A stretch of DNA of 64,000 nt from Sparassis latifolia (taxonomy: Eukaryota > Basidiomycota > Agaricomycetes > Polyporales > Sparassidaceae), in contig CM031555.1 of NCBI GenBank assembly GCA_018466975.1, forward strand, positions 2,418,001 to 2,482,000, given 5' to 3'. Below, piece by piece: positions 51,933-62,924 of this stretch; within the stretch, counting starts at the first letter, position 1, and each line of letters starts with the position of its first letter. The notes under the pieces are model-generated. The model did no database searches. It worked only from the letters and a program-made list of their open reading frames with translations, and was not told the DNA's origin. Both the position numbers and the translations under genes were made by a program.

Positions 51933-54844
51933 TCACATTCTGAGGTTCGCTATGTTGCGCGCTTCCTGGTCACTCAGTTGCCATGTGATGCCCGAGCCGT
52001 TGTAGAACTCATCAACATCTTCCTCCTGGATAGTCACCATACAAGTCAGCCAGGATCAACCCGAGGCGGCGAAAAATATACGCACCGAATCGAGATTCAG
52101 CAAGATAGAGATCTGCTGCAACCGCACGAACTTCTCTCGCACATCCCCGAAAACAGTTTGAGAGGATAGATACGATGTGATGGCCCGTAGATCGTGATCG
52201 AAGCGGATGGCGCCAAGCTGCAGGCACAGAATTTCAGCCTCGGGTCAGGCACACTGACGGACACACAAACCTCGCTGTACCTCAACCCTACTACGTATCG
52301 CTCCCAGGGTCGCACAAGAATGTCCAAAGCGAGCCCGAAGAACAGACGATAATTCCGCTCGGTAAACGCATCCTGGTTATAAGAAGCAGTCAATTTGTGG
52401 GTGATCGTACATGCAGCACGCCAGACCTTGTATCCTTCGGCAAGCCCTTCCCAAGCTTTAATAAAGCGCTTGCGCACCACGTCTTGATATTCGGAGGCAT
52501 TGTAGGCGTCCTCGTCGAGGACATATGACACGTCCCTGTACACGTCAGGTATGAATGTGCGTAGCTTTGGCCGCATCAGCTGGTTGAACAGTTGTTCTAC
52601 TCCAGCCTGTAATTGTAATCTCAGCAGGACGCGGAGACAGGATACAATAAGGCTCACTCTGAGGGTGGACCTAAACTTGGGTACCAGATTGTTGAAGGAG
52701 GACAAACTGTTCTTCACCGACTCCACTTCTGCATCTAAGAAATGCTGTGTGACTAATGCCGACCCGCACAGCTCTTTCACCAAACGTTCCATATGCGAGG
52801 ACGAGACGTCTAAATCGTTCAGTAATATCTACGCCAGAACCATTGGAGTGACGTGAATGAACCGCTAACTCACAACGCAACTCACGATAAAAGCTTGTCG
52901 GTTATCCCGCTCTGCCTTCTCACCTCTTGGCCCGGGCCCAGATGATCCCCCCGTCCGGTAGACGTCGTCCAGTTTCCGCTTGATTACTGCAGTATATTGG
53001 CGGTCCATTACCTCCCGCAGAAGCTCGGAAGTCCGTCGGATCGCCATGACTGAACCGCTGGACAGTAAGCGCGACAGTACCACTTTGAGTATGTAAAATA
53101 CATCGTCTGGCGTGGTGGTCATGGCTGGTGTTTGCGACAGATCCGGATTGGACAAACGATGGGTCTGCGGTGCAAGAGTTACATGGTGAAGTATTGACGA
53201 TACTTACGGCTTGCCTTGGAGATAATGGTGCGAGCGTACCACACTTCCATCGGAATGTAATATGTTGTCAGCATATCGTCGAAAAGCCGTCGAGAAGTAC
53301 ACGATTCCAACGCCTTCAGACCCTCAGATACATAGTCGACAGCTTCGCTTGCTTCTGTAACAGGTTTTGACTTGGCCGGCTGGATTCCGTTCACACTGTT
53401 CGCATTTTCTGTATCGTCCGGTCCTTCCTCCTCTAAGTCCTCTTCCTGAAAGAAATCCGTATCAACTGGTATGCCCATACTGACGTCGAACTGAAAAACC
53501 TTAAGACGATCATGAATAAATTTGCGAAAGAGGCTCCACCGACCACTCATGCCGGCTGCCTCCGTTATCACCTTGTCAATTTCGCGGGGATCGACAGTGT
53601 CTTCGTCTTCTGTGCTGGCCGACATATTCTGTCGACGAACGACTGGGGATATTGCTGGAGCATGTAAGGCGAGGTCTACGGTCTCAGAAAGCTGCGCAAT
53701 ATGTTTAGCAGTATAATTTACGACGAAGGCCATTTCCTGACCTTGCGCTTCATGGAGCGCTCCTCTTCCCAGCCTTCAAGAAGGTCTTTCACGACACGAT
53801 CTGACTCGCGCAGGAGGCGTTCCAGGACAGAGGTCATTTTTCCTGGTCCATAATACTTCTCTACAACCGGTTGATGCTGATCTACAATCATTGCGATACT
53901 CTCGAAGAGCGCAGTGAGTGCAGTCACATAGTACAACGGTGAAGACGCTGCAGCCGCGTGAGACATACTGAACGAAAGACGGCTGGGAAATGCAGAAATG
54001 CGACATACTCTTGGCGGATGCCGGCGGTCGGATTTTGACGAGATCCACGACGAAAGACGCGTATGACTGCAAACCCTCGGCTTCCCATCCTATCGCGGGG
54101 AAGAGCTTGAAGAACCGACTCGTCGTCGTCGCGTCGCGAGACTGCGACGCCTTCTCGAACTCTTGGCGGAAGATCGCGAGGAGCTCTTCGCGGGCTGCTT
54201 GCAGCGTCTGCGATGGAGGCAAGTGGCTTTCTGGTGTAGGCTGCATTCAGCCCATGAGAACACCCTCGTGATGTTACTCTGTGTCGACTCACGACTGCTG
54301 TCTCTGCGAACGCGCCAAGTGTCACTTCTGGAGGCAGGGACATTGCGCGTGCACAGTGCCTCGTTGCGGACTCCCAGTCTTTGCTTTCCATAGCCGACTC
54401 GAGTGCGGCGAGGGAAGACTGCGAACCGATATCAGGGGCCGGAGATGTGAATGTGAGCAACACGAGTATGACCTTCAGCTCCATGACCTGCCCAACGCGC
54501 TCAGCGGCCTCCCGCACCCTACGCATCTCCTCGTCCAGAGAGCGGACACGTCCTCCGACATGCTCGGCAGTCTTGGCCGTTGCCGACACGGTCTTGTGGA
54601 ACAGCTGCGCCTCTGAGCTGAGACCATCTAATTGGGGTAGTAGAGCCTGCAGGCGTGCGAGGGAGTTGCTGATGGGTTCACGAGTGGACAGGATGTCTGA
54701 TAAGGCCGTGGAGAGCTCAACTTCTTCCGACTGTACGGAGGAGAGAGAGGAGAGAATCTCCGGCAGGGTTGCGAGAGTACGAGGGTCAGGTCGTAGCGCA
54801 TGTGTCCCCGAGCTGGAGGCGATCTGACTGACTTCCACAGCCAT
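51933..54844 (-). CDS. COG4: Conserved oligomeric Golgi complex subunit 4 (COG4)
   Basis: ATG at 54844 (MAVEVSQIASSSGTH); stop TGA at 51935-51933. The N-terminal coiled coil (ALSDILSTREPISNSLARLQ, SLDEEMRRVREAAERVGQVM) is followed by SSLAALESAMESKDWESATR and TLQAAREELLAIFRQEFEKA, which are typical COG4 blocks. The middle part includes KYYGPGKMTSVLERLLRESD, SGRWSLFRKFIHDRLKVFQF and SRRLFDDMLTTYYIPMEVWY. The C-terminal part includes RPKLRTFIPDVYRDVSYVLD, NYRLFFGLALDILVRPWERY, GAIRFDHDLRAITSYLSS and, after the last intron, EEDVDEFYNGSGITWQLSDQ. COG4 is in lobe A of the COG tether for retrograde vesicles at the Golgi and binds SNAREs. The last 83 bases before the convergent VPS2 stop are the only spacer. 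Confidence 0.93.
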
Positions 54845-55114
54845 TCACGCAACGGCGAGGTGTACGCAGGTAGTGGCGATATTTAAACTGTAGACAGTTA
54901 CTACTAGACAGCCAGTAGTTATTCGTGAATGCGGCGCATAGGCTTAGCTGGGAAGCGATCTGACTTCAGCCGACCAGGCTGAGCGCTTGATCATTGCACT
55001 CATTCATGTACTGTATAATAAGAGTGCTGCTGCTGCTGATCGTGAGGAAAGAACTCATCGTTCCTATCGTACATGTATACTCGCAACTTGGATACAGTAT
55101 ACAGTTACATTTCG
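54845..55114. other. Spacer between COG4 start and GH3 stop
   Basis: 270 bases, both neighbours on the minus strand, so this is the COG4 promoter plus the GH3 3' UTR. Contains a (ctg)4 run (tgctgctgctgctg, around 55028) and nothing else of note. Confidence 0.5.
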
Positions 55115-58100
55115 CTATAATCCATTCCACGTGAAACCCTCCTTCAGAACGAATGAGCCCTGCAGGACCATCTCGGTGCTGCTCTTTGCAGCGAAGACCT
55201 GATACATCCCTGGGGGTGCGCTCCACGCGTTTTCGACCACGTCCCAAAACGATATCGCGTACTTGTCCAATTTGATATGCACTCGCTCCGACTTGCCTGG
55301 AGCAATGTTGTGTGCCTTTACAAATCCCCGTAGCTGTAGCTTCGGCGTAGTGACACCAACATCGGGGAGGGTAACGTAGAGCTGAACCACTTCTGAGCCC
55401 ACGATGGACCCGGTATTTGTCACCGTGACGTGGACATCGAGGTCGAAGGCGGAACCTTGGCTGTGAGGTTCAGAGATGGTGAGATCCGAGAAGCTGAATG
55501 TGGTGTACGACAGTCCGTGGCTGCACCAGGGATCTGCGTCAGCCAGAAACCAACTGACCTGATGAGAAAGCTACCAACCCGAAGGGGAAGAGCGGCTTGA
55601 TGCCGTGTGCTTGGTAGTACTTGTAGCCGACGAATAAGTCCTCGTGATAATAAATTTTCCCGTTTTCACTACGGGTGTTCAAATACGCTGGAATATCCTC
55701 CTCACGAGCGGGAAGCGTGAGCGAGAGACGACCACTTGGATTTATCTTGCCATAAATCACGTCGGCGAGGGCGTTCCCCACTTCGTTTCCAGAGTAGAAT
55801 GCCTGAATGAGACCGTTCACTTCGTTCACCCACGGCATCGACACCGCAGATCCCTGAGCAACAACCATCAGGCTGCGATATTTTGCAAGACAACAGCACT
55901 TACAGCCTGCAAGCACACTATAGTATTGGGGTTGGCCTTAGCGACACGCGCGATGAGCTCGTCAGTCCGGCCGGGCATCTTCAGGTCAGGTCTGTCGAAA
56001 CCCTCACTCTCCCACTCTGGAGTAAGTCCGGCAATTATGATAACGACGTCCGACGATGCGGCGAGTTGTGCTGCAGCTTCGATGGCCTCATCGGGGTGGA
56101 TTTTCTCGCAACCACCGACACGCTACAGAAACAATGACCATAGATCAAGGTCCAGAGATTGTACCAGATAATAGATGACGTACAACGCCGCGCATCAGGG
56201 CTGGTTGAGAGATGTCGGCTTCAGGGCCCGCGGGAGGCTTGGAATTAGTGTATTCCACAGAAAGGTCGACAGCTTTGCCTGCAGTCAGGCTAACGGTCCC
56301 GATCTCCTCTACTGTGCCTTGTCTGAGGTTTCTTTAACATTTGGTTTCAACCTCGTCGAGAAAGAGACGCACCCATAGAAGAATTCTCCGGGTCTCTGCT
56401 TCGTCCAATTGTCGATGGTGAGCTGACCATCCACGAAGAGCTTTGCACGGCCAGCGACAGCAAGACCGAGATCGTACTGCGCAGTCTTCTCCACTGTGAG
56501 TTTTCCATGTAGTTTGATAGTCCACGTTGGAGTGAGCCCCTCAGGAAGGAAGTCATTCAGGCGAATACGGGTGTCGTGCAACACAAATGAGGCAATGGGA
56601 CCGCCTGTGACGTTGCCACGGGTATCATGGTTATAGAACGCGCAATCCCAACCGGGCTCGCCAGAGGCTGTCGTCAGGAGGTTCTCCAGAGTCGGCAAGA
56701 ACTTGTGTGCTAGACGATAGTCAGCACACAATTGTCAAGAACCACGGCCGCAACGTAGGAGACGGTACTGACCGTAGCATCCCAGTTCGTAATGGAACTC
56801 CAGTCCTTTCGGCGCGTTGGCGAGCAAACCTTCATACGGTGTAACAACATAGCTCGGCTTGAGCGCTGCAGAACCACCGCCGGAGATTACACGACCCTTC
56901 ATGTTCGGGCCAATAAGAGCGACCTTCTTCTTTCCGCCTTCAGTCTTGACCGGCAGCACGTTTCCCTCGTTGCGCAAAACAACCATGCCCTCCGCTGCAA
57001 GCCGCCGGCAGAATGCGCGTCCTTCTGCAGTATCGCGCGTGCGTTCAACGCCGTCTCCATACACGATCTCGGGGTGGCGACGTGCTTGCCGCTGGATGAA
57101 CTCGAGCATCTCCTTGACACGCTTGTCGAGAGTTGCCGGGAGCACCTTCTGGGAGGAAAGCATGTGCGTGACGAGGAGAGGCGTGCGCCAGCATGGCGGT
57201 CCAGGCATCTCGAGATGCAGCCCAGCATTGATACCCAGATCGACGCTGTAAGTACCGAACCTACAAGAGATGAGAAAGTGACTACCTTGTAAAAGGAAAG
57301 AGGGGAGGAACGAACCAGTCGCTCATGACGATGCCGCCGAAGCCCCACTCCTTACGCAGTATGTCTTGAAGCAGGTGAGGGTTTTCAGAACAGTGGACAC
57401 CGCCAATACGGCCGTATCTATGACGCTCCCTTCAGCTGGGCAGTCGACCTCTACCTGTAAGGTCACTAACGATGTCATGAATGCCCAGGGCTTTGCCTTT
57501 TTCTGAGCCAACATGAAGCTGGACAGGAGGACAATTTAGCATAGAGAGACGAACAGTTCGATGTTCTCCCTACGGATAGAGGTAAATCTCCCGGAGTGCG
57601 CGGTCAGACACCACAGAGTCCACGGCCGTCCGCTCATGCTCTTGGTCATTCGCCACGAAGTGCTTGATGGTCGAAGCAACACCCTTGGACTGCAGACCAC
57701 TAACGTATGCAGCGGCCATTGTACCTGATGGGGGTTGTCAATATTACGGAGCTAGGGCGGTGCAAGTGCGTACCAGAAAGGTGAGGATCTTCGGAGAACG
57801 ACTCAAATGCACGTCCGCCGAGCGGATTGCGCTGAATGTTACACGTCGGCGCGAGGAGAATCACGGAGGATTTCACTTTGGTTTCGTCTGCCAAGAAACG
57901 TCCGACCTCGTGGATCAAGCCCACGTCGAAGGTTGCAGCCATGGACGTCTCGCACTTTCTCCAATGTTAGAAGCAGTATCGAACGAACTAGGGAACACAA
58001 GACACACGGGGATACATTGTGCTGGTGTAGAGACGAAATGAGAAGAGCCTCGAACGCCCTGCGATGGTGTCAGTGAGAGTGTACATGGAAGTACTATGAT

Positions 58101-58276
58101 GAATGTACGTTGGGGCCATCGCTCATCCGAATGGCAGGGATCTCAAGACGCTCTACAGCATTGGTATTCCACCAATTCGGGGCACCCAGGAGTGCGATTT
58201 TCTCATCTGCAGACAATTTCGCGACGAGATCCGGGATAGACGCGTCCAAAAATGACCGCGACATATGGGCAGCCAT
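55115..58276 (-). CDS. GH3 beta-glucosidase with PA14 insert, probably intracellular
   Basis: Multi-exon gene; stop at 55117-55115. The likely start ATG is at 58276-58274 (MAAHMSRSF) with a second in-frame ATG four codons later. The first block is [20 protein letters not shown] and AIRMSDGPN. The nucleophile region reads [20 protein letters not shown] after joining over the 57293-57340 intron; Asp of SDW is the nucleophile. The second GH3 domain has [20 protein letters not shown] and [21 protein letters not shown]14 domain is inserted ([36 protein letters not shown]). It ends with a fibronectin-III-like domain ([20 protein letters not shown]). There is no signal peptide, so the enzyme likely hydrolyses imported cello-oligosaccharides or other beta-glucosides in the cytosol. 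Confidence 0.93.
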
Positions 58277-58723
58277 AGCGAGCGACACTGAAGGGGAAGG
58301 AGGGCTACAGCGCGAAGACCTGCCGATTTATATGATGAGCAGAAGCGGGAAAACTTCGGCAACGAGCATCGCAGTCAGATGCCCTAATGCATGTTTGAGA
58401 ATGACGCAGCAAGCCCCTTGTACACTTGAGTTCGATTCGAGACCGTCGTCAGCTGGGGCAAGTTCGCGAAGTGGGTTGTGGAACGGATGTTCTCGGAGAA
58501 ATAGCCCCGCTGGGCATACAGTACGCAGAGTGTTCGTGTGTACGATGGCTTTGAAATGTGAGATATTGAAGTAGTGTAGACGTTCGATAGCCTTAAGTAG
58601 GACTGTGTAAGTAAGTATTTTATAGCGGTGGCCCGGGCCGGGGGTCCTTGGATTAGCTAGGTAACTAGATCCGGTTCGAGATTTCTCTCGACTACTAGAA
58701 CTCTCCTCTCTCCTCTCGCACAG
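58277..58723. promoter_or_regulatory. Divergent promoter region GH3 / UPF0538
   Basis: 447 bases between divergent start codons, containing no convincing frame. A pyrimidine-rich stretch (ctctcctctctcctctcgcacag) lies directly before the plus-strand ATG. Confidence 0.45.
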
Positions 58724-59429
58724 ATGTCGGATGAAATCTCAGACGTTCTCACAAACCTTGCTCTCCCCAGTACATCCGCAACCCTCACTCTTCGCATCAT
58801 AAAGTCCTTTGAGTATCGCACCGAGCGCAGTCTCGTGCTGCACAATATCAATCTCGACACGACGACCGTCGGTCAATTGAAGGAGATTGCGCGTCAAGGT
58901 ACCCATGTTGTGGCATTCTTTCGCTCTACTTCTGGCTGTGAGCTATGCGCGTCGTAGCTGTACAGAGAGAGCCTGGTTGGAAGGCGTATCGGACCCTCGT
59001 TCTCGGTAAGCACAAATATTGAGGATTATAGGTACACGACTCATTTCTTCATGCTACCAGACACTATCAAAGTCTACGCGAAAGCACATGGCGCTAAGGT
59101 CCGTAATTACCGTCCCCTTTGCTTTATTCTCTTATACTCCGGCAGTAGACCACAAATTTAATAATCAATCTTGACCACGATGAGTGGATTTTGACAGACG
59201 AGTCGAAAACTCTTACAGAATGCGGCTTCGGTGAGACCAGGTTTCTCATGCATTTCCTTATGACAAGGCGGTTCAAATTCACATGGTCCCAATACAGAGA
59301 ACGAAACTGAAGCAAGTTTGTTCAATCGCGAAGCTTACGAGACGTTCAAAGCGCATCCGGAAGTAAGTCGTGCAGCTCGCTTTTTGACTACATCCTGAAA
59401 ACATTCTATAGACAAAGTGGGAAAGCTGA
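58724..59429 (+). CDS. UPF0538 family protein (C2orf76-like)
   Basis: Six short exons from ATG 58724 to TGA 59427-59429, about 130-140 residues. The N-terminal block TLTLRIIKSFEYRTERSLVL followed by NINLDTTTVGQLKEI is characteristic of the UPF0538 family. Later exons give GWKAYRTLVLDTIKVYAKAH, TTNLIINLDHDEWIL, KTLTECGFENETEASLF and ETFKAHPETKWES, in the same order as the animal C2orf76 protein. The fold resembles a ubiquitin-like or thioredoxin-size domain but the function is unknown in any organism I know of. Introns are GT-AG and 50-70 nt. Confidence 0.87.
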
Positions 59430-60214
59430 AAGTGTAGGTTAATACAAGTTGTAGGGATTATTCTGCTGGAGGCTACAGGATATGATGTATTATCACAATT
59501 ATTATTCATACGGAACTTGTGCGTCAAGCACGCTATCAAACATTGTATTTAATCTTTGCGTTTCAGGATAGAACGTCTACTTCGTATACGCGGGGACATC
59601 CCGTGGTGCTCCTGAGACGTGTGAGCTCTGTCAGTGGACTTGCTCATAACTTTTCGGAATTATCTTGATGAAAATCCTCGATGTCGAATTCGGAAAGTAT
59701 TGCCTAAACACCTTCTCTCCCCATGTTCGTGTGGTGGCGCTGTGCCGCTCGCAGGCCGAATTGTTTGAGGTTCGTGATCTTGACGATAATTCGTAGATCT
59801 GTGATATAACTTAGAAGGGACACGATGTGCATCTGTAGTCTTATGACTTGTTCTCCGTTTCCGCTCTGCTGCAGTTTCTTGCTTGTTCTTTTGCTCATGT
59901 TCAATGAGACTCTGACCTGCCAGGCTACTGTCAGTCGCACAAGCGTTCACCGTTCACACGCACATGCTAGACCGGCCATCAATGCGGGCGGCAGATTCCC
60001 TCGCAGGCATGACCTCAAGATGAGAAAGCACAGGGTACTAATCATCACATCGATATCTCCCCGGCCAAACAAACGAGAGCGTCTATCGATACACATGTGC
60101 CCACAGCCACCTGCAAGATACGCCTTCACAGTTGGCACCATCTTCATCCTCGCGTTTGGCTGTTGACAAGAGCATTGACAGGTTGCAGCTCTGTAAAGAG
60201 CTGTACCAAGTGAA
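59430..60214. other. Intergenic region upstream of the first RBR gene
   Basis: About 0.8 kb. Open frames (59660-59950 minus, 59825-60166 plus) show no domains and no resemblance to the RBR genes downstream. It presumably holds the 3' UTR of the UPF0538 gene and the RBR promoter. Confidence 0.5.
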
Positions 60215-62318
60215 ATGTCAACTGCGCAAAAGGATTTCGAGCTGCTTCTTGCAGAAGACGCGGGAGAAGTTCTGACGAAACCCAATGCGGCTGGCGTCGT
60301 TTCGTACCGCGGGACAAGCCAATATAAGGGATCTAGTACCTCCTTCTGTGGTTTAGCTTGTCTCAATTTCGCGAGGATTGCCTTTGAGAAGGAGAGAGAT
60401 CTTAGTGGAGAAGAGCTTCTCAAAGCGATCCTCGACAGAAGCACTGCCCTAGTGAGCGCTTTCTTGCACTCGTGTTTCCTCTATGAAAGCGATCACCTTG
60501 ATAGGACATTATCGCAATTTGTGGCGCATGGTCCAGTAATTTCCCCGTGGAGATTGGACGGATGTCCCAGATCCCTCTGTTTTCGAAGAGCTTGAGGTTA
60601 GTTTCCACCCGTTGCTTTCGTCCGACCATCTAGCAATTTGGATTACTACTGCAGTCACTCTCTCACCTCTGGGTAGTATTAGTGTTCTAACGAATATCCA
60701 GGAAGCTCAAGGCTATTCCTACGTCTTGCGTCGCTGTCATCACGCGCCCTCCGGAAACCATTGCATGCCTGAGCACGTCTCCGGGCGATACGGCAACGAC
60801 TCTCGTTGCACTGGTAGCCATGGATAATCAAGTATAATCACACAAGGACTCGCTGCTGGACGCTCAATTGCCTGTGAATTGCACCGCCAATATTTTCGAA
60901 TCGAGGGGCCAGCTCTCCAGCACGACTGACTTGATGCAAACTGTGATGGAATCAAGTCTGGCCATATTGGAGTTGGGCATCGAGAACGAACGACTAGCGA
61001 TGGAAATGGAAACCGTGCGGAAGGTGCATGAAAAGGAGCGGAGAGAATGGTTATCTGCTCGCAAGAGCTCTCATGACGCGTTCGAACAACGATCGTCGAG
61101 CCAGGCTGATGGTGCGTCTGCTAGTCCTTCACAATACCCTTCGCATTGCAAGACATCATCCAACTTTCTCCCCCAAATGAGATGGAGTCCATCTTTCTTC
61201 GCTGACCATTCCCACTTAGGTGTCGGCATGCCCGGTGCAGATCACAATACGCATGACCGCACATTAGGGAAGGAGGCGGATCTCCGGGGGTACAGCGATG
61301 CTGAATTTGCTGCTGAGATACAGCGTCAGTTTGACGAGGAGGATCGGCACCTACGAGGGCAAGATGAGAAGCCCGCAAATAACGTGCGGCGCAACTTCTC
61401 CTGCACAGTGTGTCTTGAGGAAAAACCTGAAGATTCCGTGGCTCGACTTGCTCCGTGTGGTCACAGCTTCTGCCGCGAGTGTATCCGCAAGCACGTCAGC
61501 GTAAAGATTGACGAGCGTCGGTACGCTATACTGTGTCCCATGTGCATGGCGGAGGAAGGGAAGGGCGAATATGGCGGTGGGCTCGTTTCTCTCCTGGAAC
61601 TGTCAATATTGTACTCAGCCCGGCGAGATTCTCCCTAGTCGTTAGTGATAGCCTTCTACAGCAAATCGGCATAACCGAAGCTCAATATCGCACGTGGACA
61701 GAGATGGGCTTGGCTCAAATTTCCATGTTCCTAGCGCGTCCTAAGTAGGTGGCTTCACCCGGTGGTCAGGTACCCTGCTAATATGATGGTCGTTCAGGTG
61801 TCAAAACTCAGCGTCTGTGTTCAAGCCAGACATTGACAATATTGATATAGTTCCCTGTCCGTTTAATGGTTGTAACCACGTATGGTGCAAATTTTGCCAG
61901 CAAGCGATCGACTTGAATGGTCCCCGGCACTCCTGCGATGGCTCCTCTGAGTTCATTAGTTTGATGCAAAAGGAAGGCTGGAAACGTTGTCCTGGTAAGT
62001 TTGCTCTACTCTATGTTTCAGTTGCGCCTCAATCACAATGGCAAGGCTGCAACACACCGATCGAGAAAGTAAACGGTTGCAATCATATCACTGTGAGTCT
62101 GGGTCAAAATTGTTTGTTTGTCGCCTCAAGCTGATTATCCCATCTACTTGTACTTGCAGTGCATGACCCCGGGATGCAATACACATTTCTGCTACTTGTG
62201 CGGGGAGAGCATTATACGTTCTCCTTTGCGGAGGGACGTTGAAGATGCTGTTACCGCACACTATAGTCAGTGCCAATTGATCGAGCCTGAGGTCGATCAT
62301 TATATGGATATTGACTAG
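60215..62318 (+). CDS. RBR-type E3 ubiquitin ligase, tandem copy 1, with damaged N-terminal domain
   Basis: The N-terminal domain starts MSTAQKDFELLLAEDAGEV and contains SQYKGSSTSFCGLACLNFAR, like the next gene. The C-terminal part is an intact RBR module: RING1 (CTVCLEEK, CGHSFCRECIRKHV, CPMC), IBR (CPFNGCNHVWCKFC), and RING2 joined over two introns (RCPG/CNTPIEKVNGCNHIT/CMTPGCNTHFCYLC); the Cys after NHIT is the expected catalytic thioester residue. Exons: 60215-60451, 60505-60596 (or to about 60653), then a long frame from 60702 past 61500. Compared with copy 2 it has TAG at 60631-60633 and TAA at 60835-60837, and lacks about 84 bases carrying the Asp-Ser-His box. The first stop can be bypassed by the gttagt donor at 60597; the second would need a short extra intron. 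Expression as one protein is therefore uncertain. Confidence 0.75.
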
Positions 62319-62924
62319 TGTTGAACGTTGAGATTACAAGTCGTCATCGAATCTCTTAGTTGTACAGGACCGCTACATCATTCACAGTACTACATAGCAA
62401 TGAGCCTGTAAACGAGGAGATAGTCCTAGTACTAGTATATAAGTAATTCCGAGTCCGGTGGATGCACCTGCGATCGCAGCTAGTAATATTATTACTGTCC
62501 TTGGGGCTTGAGCGCTAAGCACTAGCTTGAGATCGTGCGCAATAGCCATAGTACTAGCACTGTAGTGCGCAGTGGTACGAGCTTTCATCTCGCCATCAGC
62601 CGCGCTGCATGTTTCTTGGAGACTTTCCTGATTTGGCAAACCAGGGGGCTGTGAACAACTCGGTTGGTCATGCCAGATTCACCTCCCAGACTTGCAAAGG
62701 ACAGATTATATGCATATGATGAACAAGCTCCATTCGCAAGAATAAGACCAAGAAACATCAAACGTGACGTCCATTCGGAACCAGTCATCGATAAAGAAGC
62801 CTGCCGCGACCCGCGTCTATATCCATCGACCCTATCCATCGACCCTGTCCAATCGTTATTCTCTCCAATTTTGTCGCAGTGCGAAAGATCCTCCACTGGT
62901 ACCAGCACGGTTTCGATTGCGCAG
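62319..62924. other. Spacer between tandem RBR genes
   Basis: About 0.6 kb with a cluster of ctagtactag/tagtactag palindromes around 62420-62560. An open frame continues upstream of 62925 to 62664, but homology with copy 1 begins only near the listed start, so I see it as non-coding. Confidence 0.45.

Noticed and set aside
59825..60166. 113-codon plus-strand frame before the first RBR gene with a hydrophobic start
   Set aside because: No homology with copy 2 upstream sequence, no domain, and ends before the RBR start.
62664..62924. In-frame upstream extension of RBR copy 2
   Set aside because: Homology to copy 1 starts only near 62900; the upstream part is not shared, so 62925 is the better start.
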